A stretch of DNA of 44,410 bases from Bacteroidaceae bacterium (GTDB taxonomy: Bacteria > Bacteroidota > Bacteroidia > Bacteroidales > Bacteroidaceae), in NCBI GenBank assembly GCA_024398615.1, contig JAKSIU010000022.1, positions 1 through 44,410 of the forward strand. The letters are read 5' to 3'. The notes beneath the pieces are model-generated. The model was given only the letters and a program-made list of their open reading frames with translations. It ran no database searches and was not told where the DNA came from. Below, piece by piece: positions 1-7,792 of the stretch. Position numbers and translations under genes: made by a program. Position 1 is the first letter of the stretch. Each line of letters begins with the position of its first letter.

Positions 1-54
1 AGGCCGTACGCCGGATTTCGAGTCCGGTCCATTCGATCACTCTGGCATCTTTCC
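1..54 (-). tRNA. tRNA-Ser(CGA), 5' part, cut by window edge
   Basis: On the minus strand, position 54 starts an acceptor strand GGAAAGA, followed by a D-arm region that lines up well with the D-arm of E. coli tRNA-Ser(CGA), then a perfect 5-bp anticodon stem CCGGA/TCCGG around the loop CTCGAAA. The anticodon is CGA, with U33 and A37, so it reads serine UCG. The variable arm starts and the gene leaves the window at position 1. A Bacteroidetes promoter places the transcription start next to position 54, which supports both the strand and the 5' end. The T-arm and 3' acceptor strand are not visible, so the fold cannot be fully tested. Confidence 0.85.
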
Positions 55-59
55 GGGCA

Positions 60-90
60 CAAAGGTACGTCAATACTTTGGCCTGACAAA
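60..90 (-). promoter_or_regulatory. Promoter of tRNA-Ser
   Basis: Minus strand: -33 element TTTG (plus-strand 87-90), 19-nt spacer, -7 element TACCTTTG (60-67). This fits the Bacteroidetes consensus TTTG/TAnnTTTG. The predicted start lies about 5-6 nt downstream, at the mature tRNA 5' end. Confidence 0.7.
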
Positions 91-106
91 TGAAAAGGCC
101 GGAAAT

Positions 107-505
107 TTACAGTTCCTGAACAATAGTGCTCGCTTCTTCAAGTCTGTCGGGACGTATCACTACCCTTGAAACGCTGGATTTGGAATCGGAGAAAGCGTAC
201 ATGTATTCTACCGATATGCCTGCTGCGGCCAGCTTCTCCATGATGTTGGCCATGGAGCCGGGCACGTTGTCGCATTTGATGTAGAGCACCTGATTCACGC
301 TCACTGCGTACGAGTTGGCTTTGAGAAGCGCCATTGCGCGGTCAGTCTGCTCGGTGGGAGTGATTATGCGGGCTATGCCGAAGTCTTCGGTCTCCGATAC
401 GGTGAAGGCCTGCATGTTTATGCCGTTGTCGCCAAGCAGTCTGGCTATTTTGGCAAACATTCCCTTCCTGTTCTCAAGAAATACTGAAAGCTGTCTTATA
501 AGCAT
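107..505 (-). CDS. Tandem ACT-domain protein
   Basis: A 132-aa protein that is essentially two ACT domains in a row: residues 1-65 start MLIRQLSVFLENRKGMFAKI, and 70-132 contain a second motif around VPGSMANIMEKLAAAGISVEYMYAF. ACT domains bind amino acids and usually regulate amino-acid enzymes. No catalytic domain is attached. I chose ATG 505 because the longer reading frame to 586 only adds residues overlapping the upstream gene's end. It lies 25 nt downstream of the phenylacetate-CoA ligase gene on the same strand, and this pair is common in anaerobes that ferment aromatic amino acids. A role as an allosteric sensor for the ligase is an inference. Confidence 0.85.
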   Translation of the reverse strand: MLIRQLSVFLENRKGMFAKIARLLGDNGINMQAFTVSETEDFGIARIITPTEQTDRAMALLKANSYAVSVNQVLYIKCDNVPGSMANIMEKLAAAGISVEYMYAFSDSKSSVSRVVIRPDRLEEASTIVQEL

Positions 506-530
506 GATGTTCAAGTATTTGGATGTGGAA

Positions 531-1832
531 TTATTCAAACTTACGATGGTCGATGGCACGCTTTGCCTTGCCTTCAGAACGTTCAATCGTGTTAGGCTGG
601 ACTATTCTGATGTTAGGCTGGATTCCGACTACGCTCTGGATGCGCGATGCCAGTTTCTGACGCAGGCGCACCAGTTCGTTGATCTGGTCGGTGTAGCACT
701 CGGGACGCACCTCGACCTGAATGTCGAATGTGTCAGTGTTGTTTACCCTGTCAACCTCAATAAGGAAGTACGGCTCGTATTGCGGGAATTCAAGCAGGAT
801 TGCCTCAATCTGCGATGGGAATACGTTGACGCCACGGATTATCATCATGTCGTCACTGCGTCCCATAATCTTGCCCATGCGTACGCAGGTTCGTCCGCAT
901 TCGCATTTTTCGTAATTCAGAGAGGTCAGGTCGCGGGTACGGTAGCGTATCATCGGCATGCCCCACTTGTCAAGTGTGGTGAATACCAGTTCTCCCTTCT
1001 GTCCGGGTTCAACCGGCTGCAGTGTGACCGGGTCGATTATTTCCGGGTAGAACAGGTCTTCCCAGATATGGGTGCCGTTCTGGCATTCGCATTCTCCGCC
1101 AACACCGGGGCCGCTTATCTCAGTCAGACCATATATGTCATACGCCTTTATGCCCAGCTTGTTCTGCAGTTCCTGACGCATGGCACCGGTCCATGGCTCG
1201 GCTCCGAAAATTCCTACACGCAGTTTCAGACGGTCAATGTCTATTCCTGCTTTCCTTATTTCATCGGCCATATACATGGCGTACGATGGGGTACAGGCAA
1301 GTGCGGTAGTGCCGAAATCCTGCATGAGCTGTATCTGCTTCTGGGTGTTGCCGCTGCTGGTGGGGATTACTGTGGCTCCGATCTTCTGGACGCCTGCATG
1401 AGCTCCCAGACCGCCAGTGAACAGTCCGTATCCGTATGAAATCTGAACAAGGTCATTTTTTCCAAGGCCATATCCTGTAAGGCATCGGGCTACGGCCTCA
1501 CTCCAGTTGTCAAGGTCACGTCCGGTATATCCCACAACGATGGGCTTGCCTGTGGTGCCTGATGATGCATGGAGTCTGATGATATCGGTCATGGGAACAG
1601 CCATGAGACCGAACGGGTAGTTGTCGCGAAGGTCTTTCTTGATGGTAAAGGGAAGCTTGACAATGTCGTCTATGCTTCTGATGTCACTTGGATGGACTCC
1701 GTGTTCGTCAAAACGCTTTCTGTAAAAAGGTGAATTTGCATAGGCATGCGCAACTATTTTCCTAAGCTTCTCTCCCTGAAGTTCTCTCATCTGCTCACGG
1801 GGCATGCACTCGATATCAGGATTCCAGATCAT
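531..1832 (-). CDS. paaK: Phenylacetate-CoA ligase (AMP-forming)
   Basis: A 433-aa adenylate-forming ligase that would activate phenylacetate or a related aryl acid to its CoA thioester using ATP. The phosphate-binding motif SSGTTGKP is at residues 90-97, YGLTEISGPG follows near 225, and the C-terminal AMP-binding subdomain contains the hinge region and GRSDDMMIIRGVNVFPSQIE. Length matches the PaaK family. The frame stays open upstream to 2153, but that part lies antisense to tsaD and has no family similarity, so ATG 1832 is the start. It is cotranscribed with the ACT-domain gene. Indolepyruvate oxidoreductase genes, frequent partners, are not adjacent here. Physiological substrate is inferred only from family. 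Confidence 0.9.
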   Translation of the reverse strand: MIWNPDIECMPREQMRELQGEKLRKIVAHAYANSPFYRKRFDEHGVHPSDIRSIDDIVKLPFTIKKDLRDNYPFGLMAVPMTDIIRLHASSGTTGKPIVVGYTGRDLDNWSEAVARCLTGYGLGKNDLVQISYGYGLFTGGLGAHAGVQKIGATVIPTSSGNTQKQIQLMQDFGTTALACTPSYAMYMADEIRKAGIDIDRLKLRVGIFGAEPWTGAMRQELQNKLGIKAYDIYGLTEISGPGVGGECECQNGTHIWEDLFYPEIIDPVTLQPVEPGQKGELVFTTLDKWGMPMIRYRTRDLTSLNYEKCECGRTCVRMGKIMGRSDDMMIIRGVNVFPSQIEAILLEFPQYEPYFLIEVDRVNNTDTFDIQVEVRPECYTDQINELVRLRQKLASRIQSVVGIQPNIRIVQPNTIERSEGKAKRAIDHRKFE

Positions 1833-1861
1833 GTGTATAATGTGTTTCAAGAAATATTGTG

Positions 1862-1869
1862 CAAAAGTA
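1862..1869 (-). promoter_or_regulatory. -7 element, paaK promoter
   Basis: The minus-strand sequence TACTTTTG fits TAnnTTTG and lies about 30 nt upstream of the paaK start. No clear TTTG is seen at the -33 distance. Only 14 nt separate it from the oppositely directed tsaD -7 element. Confidence 0.5.
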
Positions 1870-1883
1870 GATGAAAAATGTGG

Positions 1884-1891
1884 TAACTTTG
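1884..1891 (+). promoter_or_regulatory. -7 element, tsaD promoter
   Basis: TAACTTTG matches TAnnTTTG and gives a predicted leader of about 20 nt before ATG 1916. It forms a compact divergent promoter pair with paaK. Confidence 0.55.
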
Positions 1892-1915
1892 CGGCACGTT
1901 CATGAAAAAGATTGA

Positions 1916-2941
1916 ATGGAAAAGGATGTATTCGTTTTAGGGATAGAATCTTCATGCGATGACACATCGGCTGCCGTAATGAAGAACGGAGAACTTCTGT
2001 CGAATGTGGTTGCCAGTCAGAAGGTGCATGAGGAATATGGTGGAGTGGTGCCTGAACTGGCTTCCAGAGCGCATCAGCAGAATATTGTACCGGTTGTCGA
2101 TACCGCTCTGAAAAGGGCCGGAATTGATGCTTCGGCATTGGATGCGGTGGCATTCACCCGTGGCCCGGGACTTATGGGCTCACTGCTGGTGGGAGTGTCT
2201 TTCGCCAAGGGTTTTGCACGTAGTCTTGGAATTCCGATGATTGAGTGCAACCACCTGCAGGGACATATCCTTGCCCATTTCATAAAGCAGCCTGGCGAGC
2301 AGCTCGAGACTCCGTCATTCCCATTCCTCTGCCTGCTTGTTTCAGGCGGTAACAGCCAGATTGTAAGGGTGGATTCCTACAACAGAATGGAAATCCTGGG
2401 CCAGACCATTGACGATGCGGCCGGCGAGGCAATGGACAAATGTTCAAAGGTAATGGGATTCGGCTATCCTGGAGGTCCTGTCATTGACCGCTATGCCCGT
2501 CTTGGCAATCCGGACGCATACAAGTTCAGCAAGCCCAATATTCCCGGATACAACTACAGTTTCAGCGGTCTCAAGACTTCATTCCTGTACAATCTCCGTG
2601 ACTGGGTGAAGGATGATCCGGATTTTGTGGAACATCACAAGGAGGATCTGTGCGCATCGCTTGAAAAGACAATCGTGGACATTCTCATGAAGAAGCTCCG
2701 TCAGGCAGTCAAGGATACCGGAATCACCCAGGTTGCTGTAGCGGGTGGGGTATCGGCCAATACGGGTCTGAGAGAGGCATTCCAGGATCACGCGCGCCGT
2801 TACCGTTGGAAGGTGTTCATTCCTCGCTTCTCATATACCACTGACAATGCGGCAATGATTGCATGCACCGGCTATTTCAAGTATCTTGACGGGGATTTCT
2901 GTCCAATAGATGTTCCGATTTACTCAAATACCAGACTTTAA
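1916..2941 (+). CDS. tsaD: tRNA N6-adenosine threonylcarbamoyltransferase TsaD
   Basis: A 341-aa Kae1/TsaD protein that transfers the threonylcarbamoyl group from threonylcarbamoyl-AMP to A37 of ANN-decoding tRNAs, working with TsaB and TsaE in the cytoplasm. The N-terminus has GIESSCDDTS (residues 9-18). The metal-binding histidines are in NHLQGH (H113, H117). The ASKHA-fold glycine motifs VSGGNSQ and VAGGVSAN and the C-terminal TDNAAMIA are all present. Full family length. ATG 1916 is chosen; the ATG at 1902 is out of frame. Single gene with its own promoter, followed by 140 nt before rpmB. Confidence 0.97.
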   Translation: MEKDVFVLGIESSCDDTSAAVMKNGELLSNVVASQKVHEEYGGVVPELASRAHQQNIVPVVDTALKRAGIDASALDAVAFTRGPGLMGSLLVGVSFAKGFARSLGIPMIECNHLQGHILAHFIKQPGEQLETPSFPFLCLLVSGGNSQIVRVDSYNRMEILGQTIDDAAGEAMDKCSKVMGFGYPGGPVIDRYARLGNPDAYKFSKPNIPGYNYSFSGLKTSFLYNLRDWVKDDPDFVEHHKEDLCASLEKTIVDILMKKLRQAVKDTGITQVAVAGGVSANTGLREAFQDHARRYRWKVFIPRFSYTTDNAAMIACTGYFKYLDGDFCPIDVPIYSNTRL

Positions 2942-3002
2942 GTCCTTTTTTTCCTAATATTTTATAAAAGAAAGGGCGGAATTGAAAAATATGCATTCAA
3001 TA

Positions 3003-3034
3003 TTTGGTTGACTGAAAGAAAATCGCTTATTTTG
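3003..3034 (+). promoter_or_regulatory. Promoter of rpmB cluster
   Basis: TTTG at 3003-3006, a 21-nt spacer, then TATTTTG at 3028-3034, one base short of the TAnnTTTG consensus. It leaves a leader of about 40 nt before rpmB. The rest of the 2942-3081 gap holds no gene. Confidence 0.5.
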
Positions 3035-3081
3035 CACCCTGTTTTGAGAACACAGCAAAAAACAATAAAAATCAAATAGAT

Positions 3082-3342
3082 ATGTCAAGAATTTGTCAGA
3101 TCACCGGAAAGAAGGCAATGGTTGGCAACAATGTCTCTCACTCAAAGCGCAGAACCAAGAGGACATTCGATGTCAATCTGTTCACCAAGAAGTTCTTCTA
3201 TGTTGAAGAGAACTGCTGGATCAGCCTCAAACTCAGTGCTGCCGGCCTGAGAATCATTAACAAGAAGGGTCTTGATGCCGCATTGAAGGAAGCTGTAGCT
3301 GCCGGTTACTGCGACTGGAAGGATATCAAAATCATTGCGTAA
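3082..3342 (+). CDS. rpmB: 50S ribosomal protein L28
   Basis: An 86-aa protein starting [20 protein letters not shown], the typical L28 N-terminus (the ITGK box), with the [22 protein letters not shown] core. It is a structural protein of the large subunit. First gene of the rpmB-rpmG-DUF4295 cluster, which is the standard Bacteroidetes arrangement; the next gene follows after 21 nt. Confidence 0.97.
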   Translation: MSRICQITGKKAMVGNNVSHSKRRTKRTFDVNLFTKKFFYVEENCWISLKLSAAGLRIINKKGLDAALKEAVAAGYCDWKDIKIIA

Positions 3343-3363
3343 TAATCTTTAGGAGTACATATT

Positions 3364-3552
3364 ATGGGAAAGAAAGTAAAAGGCAACAGAGTACAGGTTA
3401 TTCTGGAATGCACTGAGCACAAGGACAGCGGTATGCCGGGTACTTCCCGCTATATCACTACCAAGAACAGGAAGAATACTCCTGAAAGACTGGAACTCAA
3501 GAAGTACAACCCGATTCTCAAGAGGATGACAATCCATCGCGAAATCAAGTAA
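3364..3552 (+). CDS. rpmG: 50S ribosomal protein L33
   Basis: A 62-aa basic protein with the L33 pattern: [34 protein letters not shown] and C-terminal HREIK. Only one cysteine remains of the four zinc ligands in C+ L33 proteins, so this is a zinc-free (C-) form. Located between rpmB and the DUF4295 gene. Confidence 0.96.
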   Translation: MGKKVKGNRVQVILECTEHKDSGMPGTSRYITTKNRKNTPERLELKKYNPILKRMTIHREIK

Positions 3553-3565
3553 TACAGTATAAGCC

Positions 3566-3712
3566 ATGGCAAAGAAAGTAGTTGCTACCCTGCGTACCGG
3601 TAAGGTTTCAATGAGCAAGGTCATCAAGATGGTCAAGTCACCCAAGACCGGTGCTTACATGTTCACTGAGCAGATTGTTACTGAAGATCAGCTCAAGGAC
3701 GCTATCAAGTAA
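3566..3712 (+). CDS. DUF4295 small basic protein
   Basis: A 48-aa lysine-rich protein beginning MAKKVVATLRTGKVSMSKVI and ending EDQLKDAIK. Its position directly after L28 and L33 is conserved in Bacteroidetes, where DUF4295 proteins occur. The role is unknown; association with the ribosome is suggested only by the operon. It starts 13 nt after rpmG and ends just before a strong terminator. Confidence 0.9.
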   Translation: MAKKVVATLRTGKVSMSKVIKMVKSPKTGAYMFTEQIVTEDQLKDAIK

Positions 3713-3741
3713 TTCTGATACAATTTACAGTTTCAATATGG

Positions 3742-3773
3742 AGAGCAGCCTGTTCGGGCTGCTCTTCTTTTTT
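3742..3773 (+). terminator. Rho-independent terminator after DUF4295 gene
   Basis: A perfect 9-bp stem AGAGCAGCC/GGCTGCTCT (3742-3750 with 3757-3765) with a 6-nt loop, followed by a T-rich run. It ends the ribosomal protein operon. Confidence 0.9.
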
Positions 3774-3779
3774 GTATAT

Positions 3780-3811
3780 ATTGCATTTGTCACCTTATTT
3801 ATATAACTTTG
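3780..3811 (+). promoter_or_regulatory. Promoter of ftsY-rimO operon
   Basis: The -7 element TAACTTTG is at 3804-3811. An ATTG at 3780-3783 stands 20 nt upstream; a better TTTG at 3786-3789 would give only a 14-nt spacer. The predicted start is near 3817. Confidence 0.6.
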
Positions 3812-3819
3812 CACTTTGT

Positions 3820-3841
3820 GGCTCTTTGTGCGCAAAGGGCC
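3820..3841 (+). other. Hairpin at 5' end of ftsY leader
   Basis: GGCTCTTTG (3820-3828) pairs with CAAAGGGCC (3833-3841) through 9 bp including one G-U pair, around a TGCG loop. It would be the first structure in the transcript starting near 3817. There is no T-run, so it is not a terminator; it could stabilise the mRNA. Confidence 0.5.
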
Positions 3842-3856
3842 TGAAAACTGAATGTG

Positions 3857-4822
3857 ATGGGATTATTTTCAATTTTTTCCAAAGAGAAGAAACAGGTTCT
3901 TGACAAGGGCCTGGAAAAGACAAAGACAAGCGTTTTCTCCAAGATTGCGCGTGCCATTGCAGGCAAGACACAGGTCGATGCCGATGTGCTTGACAATCTG
4001 GAGGAGGTTCTCATAACATCGGATGTCGGTGTCGAGACTACGCTTAAAATCATAAAGAGGATTGAAGACCGTGTGGCTCGTGACAAGTACATGGGTACTG
4101 ATGAACTGAACTCCATACTTAGGGATGAGATATCGTCCCTTCTTGTCGAGGGTGATGCAGGTGATTCAAAGGACGGTTTCACCGTTCCTGACGGCTGCAA
4201 ACCGTACGTTGTGCTTGTGGTAGGCGTGAACGGTGTAGGAAAGACCACCACGATAGGAAAACTGGCATATCAGTTCAAGAAGAATGGAAAGAAGGTCGTT
4301 CTTGGAGCTGCTGATACGTTCCGTGCTGCTGCAATTGAACAGCTTCAGGAATGGGGACGCAGAGTCGATGTGCCGGTGATTCATCAGGAAATGGGATCCG
4401 ATCCTGCATCGGTGGCATACGACACGTTGAGCTCGGCTGTAGCAAGCGGGGCCGATGTCGTGCTTGTCGATACCGCCGGCCGTCTGCACAACAAGGTGGG
4501 ACTCATGAATGAGCTGACAAAGATCCGCAATGTGATGAACAAGGTTGTTCCTGGTGCTCCTCACGATGTTCTTCTGGTTCTGGACGGTTCTACAGGACAG
4601 AATGCGTTTGAGCAGGCCCGTCAGTTCACACTTGCAACTCATGTGACCCAATTGGCAATTACCAAGCTTGACGGTACGGCCAAGGGCGGAGTGGTGATTG
4701 GCATATCTGACCAGTTCCAGGTACCGGTGCGTTATGTCGGACTTGGCGAGGGAATCGATAATCTGCAGGTCTTCTCAAAGACCGAATTCGTTGACTCACT
4801 TTTTGGACAGGAGCAGCTGTGA
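3857..4822 (+). CDS. ftsY: Signal recognition particle receptor FtsY
   Basis: A 321-aa SRP GTPase that docks ribosome-SRP complexes at the inner membrane. After a short N-terminal stretch comes the N domain, then the G domain with P-loop GVNGVGKTT (123-131), DTFRAAA, DTAGRLH and the guanine-specificity motif TKLDGTAKGG. The long acidic A domain of E. coli FtsY is missing, as in many bacteria. I prefer ATG 3857; a GTG in the same frame lies one codon upstream. Its stop overlaps the rimO start by 4 nt. Confidence 0.96.
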   Translation: MGLFSIFSKEKKQVLDKGLEKTKTSVFSKIARAIAGKTQVDADVLDNLEEVLITSDVGVETTLKIIKRIEDRVARDKYMGTDELNSILRDEISSLLVEGDAGDSKDGFTVPDGCKPYVVLVVGVNGVGKTTTIGKLAYQFKKNGKKVVLGAADTFRAAAIEQLQEWGRRVDVPVIHQEMGSDPASVAYDTLSSAVASGADVVLVDTAGRLHNKVGLMNELTKIRNVMNKVVPGAPHDVLLVLDGSTGQNAFEQARQFTLATHVTQLAITKLDGTAKGGVVIGISDQFQVPVRYVGLGEGIDNLQVFSKTEFVDSLFGQEQL

Positions 4823-6120
4823 GAAAGGGCAGTGTTGACATAATTACTTTAGGATGTTCAAAGAATCTTGTTGATTCTGAGAAACTTATGGCTCAGTTCA
4901 GGGCCATCGGACTTAAAGTGAGGCATGATCCGGAAAAGCCGACGGCTGAGACCGTTGTCATTAATACCTGCGGTTTCATAGGCGATGCCCAGGAAGAGTC
5001 AATCCAGACAATTCTGGAATGCGGTGAGCTGAAGAAGCAGGGCCGTATTGGCAGAATCTTTGTCATGGGATGTCTCAGCCAGAAGTTCATGAGTGAACTC
5101 AAGGCGGAAATTCCGGAGGTTGACGGCTGGTATGGCAAGTTCGACTGGGACGGGATTGTACGCGAGATGGGGCACGAATGGAGACGGGAGCTTGAGAATG
5201 ACAGATTCCTGACCACCCCGTCACATTATGCATATCTGAAGATTGCCGAGGGCTGCAACCGCAACTGCGCCTATTGTGCCATCCCGCTCATGACCGGTCA
5301 TTACCGTTCACGCAGTGCCGAGGATATTCTTGCCGAGGCCAGGCTGCTGGTGAGCCGTGGAGTGAAGGAAATACAGCTGATAGCTCAGGATCTGACGTAT
5401 TATGGCACAGATGTGGCGCACAGGCCCCAGATTGCCGATCTTGTCAAGCGCCTGTCAGACATACCGGGACTTGAATGGATACGTCTCCACTACGGATATC
5501 CCAATGATTTCCCTATGGAACTGCTTGATGTGATGCGTGAAAGGGACAATGTGTGCAAATACATGGACCTTGCCCTGCAGCATATCAGTGATCCTGTTCT
5601 GAAACGTATGCACCGTAACATTGATGCGGCACAGACACGTGAACTTCTGGCTCAGATCCGCGAACGTGTGCCGGGGATACATTTGCGTACTACTCTCATG
5701 GTCGGTTTCCCGGGTGAAACCGATGATGATTTCGCCCGTCTGGTGGATTTCGTCAAGGAACAGCGTTTTGAGCGTATGGGTGCCTTTGCATACTGTGAAG
5801 TGGAAGGAACGTATTCGGCCCTGCACTATGCCGATGACATTCCGGATGATGTCAAGCAGTCGCGTCTGTCAAGACTGATGCGGGTGCAGCAGGACATTTC
5901 TGAAGAACTGAACGGTCAGAAAATAGGTAAGGTCTTCAAGGTTGTGATTGACCGCAGAGAAGGTGACTGGATGATTGGAAGAACCCAGTTCGATTCACCC
6001 GATGTGGATCCGGAAGTGCTGATTCCGGCTCAGGAAGGAATGGAAACAGGTGGATTCTACAATGTCAGAATTACCGATGCCAGGGAATTTGACCTGTATG
6101 CCGAACCGTTAATGATATAG
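4819..6120 (+). CDS. rimO: Ribosomal protein S12 methylthiotransferase RimO
   Basis: A 433-aa radical SAM enzyme that adds a methylthio group to the conserved aspartate of ribosomal protein S12. N-terminal UPF0004 domain with cluster-binding cysteines at 13, 51 and 85; radical SAM motif CNRNCAYC (C146, C150, C153); C-terminal TRAM domain. The IAEGCNRNCAYCAIP signature and the TLGCSKNLVDSE start separate it from MiaB. The start is GTG in the overlap GTGA with ftsY, implying translational coupling. Confidence 0.95.
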   Translation: MRKGSVDIITLGCSKNLVDSEKLMAQFRAIGLKVRHDPEKPTAETVVINTCGFIGDAQEESIQTILECGELKKQGRIGRIFVMGCLSQKFMSELKAEIPEVDGWYGKFDWDGIVREMGHEWRRELENDRFLTTPSHYAYLKIAEGCNRNCAYCAIPLMTGHYRSRSAEDILAEARLLVSRGVKEIQLIAQDLTYYGTDVAHRPQIADLVKRLSDIPGLEWIRLHYGYPNDFPMELLDVMRERDNVCKYMDLALQHISDPVLKRMHRNIDAAQTRELLAQIRERVPGIHLRTTLMVGFPGETDDDFARLVDFVKEQRFERMGAFAYCEVEGTYSALHYADDIPDDVKQSRLSRLMRVQQDISEELNGQKIGKVFKVVIDRREGDWMIGRTQFDSPDVDPEVLIPAQEGMETGGFYNVRITDAREFDLYAEPLMI

Positions 6121-6140
6121 AAACCTCATATACCGGGATT

Positions 6141-6413
6141 ATGAATAACAAACAGTTTTTGTCAGAATTGTCAGCACGTTGCCGCATTGATGAAAAGAAG
6201 GCATCGGACGGTGTGCAGACCTTGGTCAGTGTGATGGAGAAGGTGTTTGACAGCGGTGATACGATAAGTATTTCAGGATTCGGCGTACTTGAGGTGAAGA
6301 AGAAAGGCGAAAGGGTATCGGTGAATCCTGTAACAGGCGTACGTATGCTGGTTCCGCCCAAACTGGCAATATCATATAAGCCGAGTTCGCTTCTTAAAGA
6401 CAAACTGAAATGA
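6141..6413 (+). CDS. HU family DNA-binding protein
   Basis: A 90-aa histone-like protein: helical dimerisation part (MNNKQFLSELSARCRI...), then GFGVLEVKKKGERVSVNPVTG with the beta-arm region, ending in a lysine-rich tail. Compared with E. coli HU, the tip of the arm has VNPVTGVRMLVPPKLA in place of RNPQTG..., so the Pro-containing intercalating tip is recognisable but diverged. It starts 20 nt after rimO and is followed 24 nt later by the HU/LysM gene, so the two HU-type proteins are probably made together and may interact. Confidence 0.9.
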   Translation: MNNKQFLSELSARCRIDEKKASDGVQTLVSVMEKVFDSGDTISISGFGVLEVKKKGERVSVNPVTGVRMLVPPKLAISYKPSSLLKDKLK

Positions 6414-6437
6414 TTCTTTCCTGGTAATTGCGCGTCT

Positions 6438-7658
6438 ATGGACAACAAGATAAACTTTTCGCAGCTTTCCGAGATGTTCGCCCAAGAGGTGGGAATCTCC
6501 AAGAATATGTCTGAACAGTTTGTGAAGTCATTCTTTGACATTATCACAGAGAAGGTCTTATCCGAGGGTCTGGTGAAAGTCAAGGGATTCGGTACGTTCA
6601 AACTGGTCAAGATGGATGATCGTGAAAGCGTTAATGTCAATACCGGTGAGCGTTTTGTCATTGAGGGGCATTCCAAAATCAGTTTCATTCCTGATCCGGA
6701 CCTTAAGGAGGCTGTGAACCGTCCGTTCTCGGCTTTCGGGAACGTGATATTGACGGACGAACAGGCCGGTGAACTGATGAAACTGAATCCCGGACTCAAA
6801 GAGGTTGCAGAACAGCAGCCAGATCAGTCGGCTGATGATTCTGACAGCGCTCCGGTGGAAACATCTGCAGTTCATAAACAACCGGTGGTCACGATATCAA
6901 ATTATCGCAATTCCGAATATTATAAGGAAAGCCGGAGAAAGAAGAAAAGAAAGGATGCTTCAAGGAAGATTGTCAAATGGCTGCTGCTGTTGGTGTTGAT
7001 AGCCGGAATCGCCATTTATGCACTATGGCCGGTCGTGGCAGTTGACATTATGGATTCCATCTGCAAAAACGGCAGTTCCACCGTTTCATCTCCTGTTTAT
7101 GTCAGTAACGGCTCTAAAGGAACTGATACGGCATTTGCTGTTGATTCTGTCAAGACCGATTCAATTCTGGACATGGTTGAAATTACTCAGGATGAACCTG
7201 TTTCCGAACCGGAGCCAGAATCTGTTTCCGAAACGGAGTCTGAGCCTGTTTCCGAACCGGAGCCAGAACCTGTTTCCGAACCGGAGCCAGAACCTGTTTC
7301 CGAACCGGAGCCAGAACCTGTTTCCGAACCGGAGCCTGAAACCGTGGTGAAGAAGGAACCTGTAATTGAGATTCCTGTTCAGAAACCGGCTGATGCAATG
7401 GCTTCATTCGTTCTTGTTGACAGCGACAGCAAGCGGGATCTTTCTGACATTTCCATTGCGGATACTGTCAATTACATGATTGGTGGACTTTTGACGGTTC
7501 ACGTCATGGAAAGTGGTGAGACTCTGACCAAAATAGCTCAGAAATATTACGGAACGAAAAAACTTTGGCCCTACATAGCCGCCTATAACAAATCTTTGGA
7601 TTTCAATAGAATTAATGCCGGAACTAAAGTGAATATTCCAATTCTTTGCAACCGTTAA
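6438..7658 (+). CDS. HU-type domain / transmembrane / LysM fusion protein
   Basis: A 406-aa protein with an unusual layout. Residues 1-93 form an HU-like DNA-binding domain (VKVKGFGTFKLVKMDDRESVNVNTGER). A lysine/arginine-rich stretch (about 166-180, RRKKKRKDASRK) precedes one transmembrane segment at 178-201 (WLLLLVLIAGIAIYALWPVV). Next comes a Pro/Glu/Ser linker with six copies of PVSEPEPE-type units (254-301). A C-terminal LysM domain follows (about 352-403, HVMESGETLTKIAQKYYG). The positive side next to the membrane is the HU side, so the HU domain should be cytoplasmic and LysM periplasmic. This would tie the nucleoid to peptidoglycan. Function is inferred from architecture alone. Confidence 0.88.
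   Translation: MDNKINFSQLSEMFAQEVGISKNMSEQFVKSFFDIITEKVLSEGLVKVKGFGTFKLVKMDDRESVNVNTGERFVIEGHSKISFIPDPDLKEAVNRPFSAFGNVILTDEQAGELMKLNPGLKEVAEQQPDQSADDSDSAPVETSAVHKQPVVTISNYRNSEYYKESRRKKKRKDASRKIVKWLLLLVLIAGIAIYALWPVVAVDIMDSICKNGSSTVSSPVYVSNGSKGTDTAFAVDSVKTDSILDMVEITQDEPVSEPEPESVSETESEPVSEPEPEPVSEPEPEPVSEPEPEPVSEPEPETVVKKEPVIEIPVQKPADAMASFVLVDSDSKRDLSDISIADTVNYMIGGLLTVHVMESGETLTKIAQKYYGTKKLWPYIAAYNKSLDFNRINAGTKVNIPILCNR
7197..7340 (+). repeat. 24-bp tandem repeat, 6 copies
   Basis: Six consecutive 24-bp units with starts at 7197, 7221, 7245, 7269, 7293 and 7317. Units 1, 3, 4 and 5 are identical, unit 6 differs by one base and unit 2 is diverged. Each encodes PVSEPEPE or a variant, so gain or loss of units keeps the frame and changes the length of the periplasmic linker. 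Confidence 0.95.
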
Positions 7659-7792
7659 ACTATTTTCGTCAAAGTAAGTATTGTTTATCGTTTTTTAAGT
7701 GACACCAATTTCCCATATGATATAATTTCGGACTGGCAATAATTCTGAAATACATGTGGAATTTGAAATAACCGATTAATAATTAATATGTT

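Noticed and set aside
1-47. A plus-strand tRNA T-arm (CCGGA TTTCGAG TCCGG)
   Set aside because: The same bases read on the minus strand give a proper anticodon arm with CGA, a D-arm like tRNA-Ser and a well-placed promoter; the plus-strand reading has no CCA or acceptor fit.
315-1439. Long plus-strand open frame of 374 codons
   Set aside because: It is antisense to the ACT and paaK genes, which have clear family motifs; its own translation has no recognisable domain.
7018-7407. Frames in other phases across the 24-bp repeats (FPNRSQNL and PVRKQVLA repeats)
   Set aside because: The repeat length is a multiple of 3, so every frame stays open; only the frame with HU and LysM on both sides is a protein.
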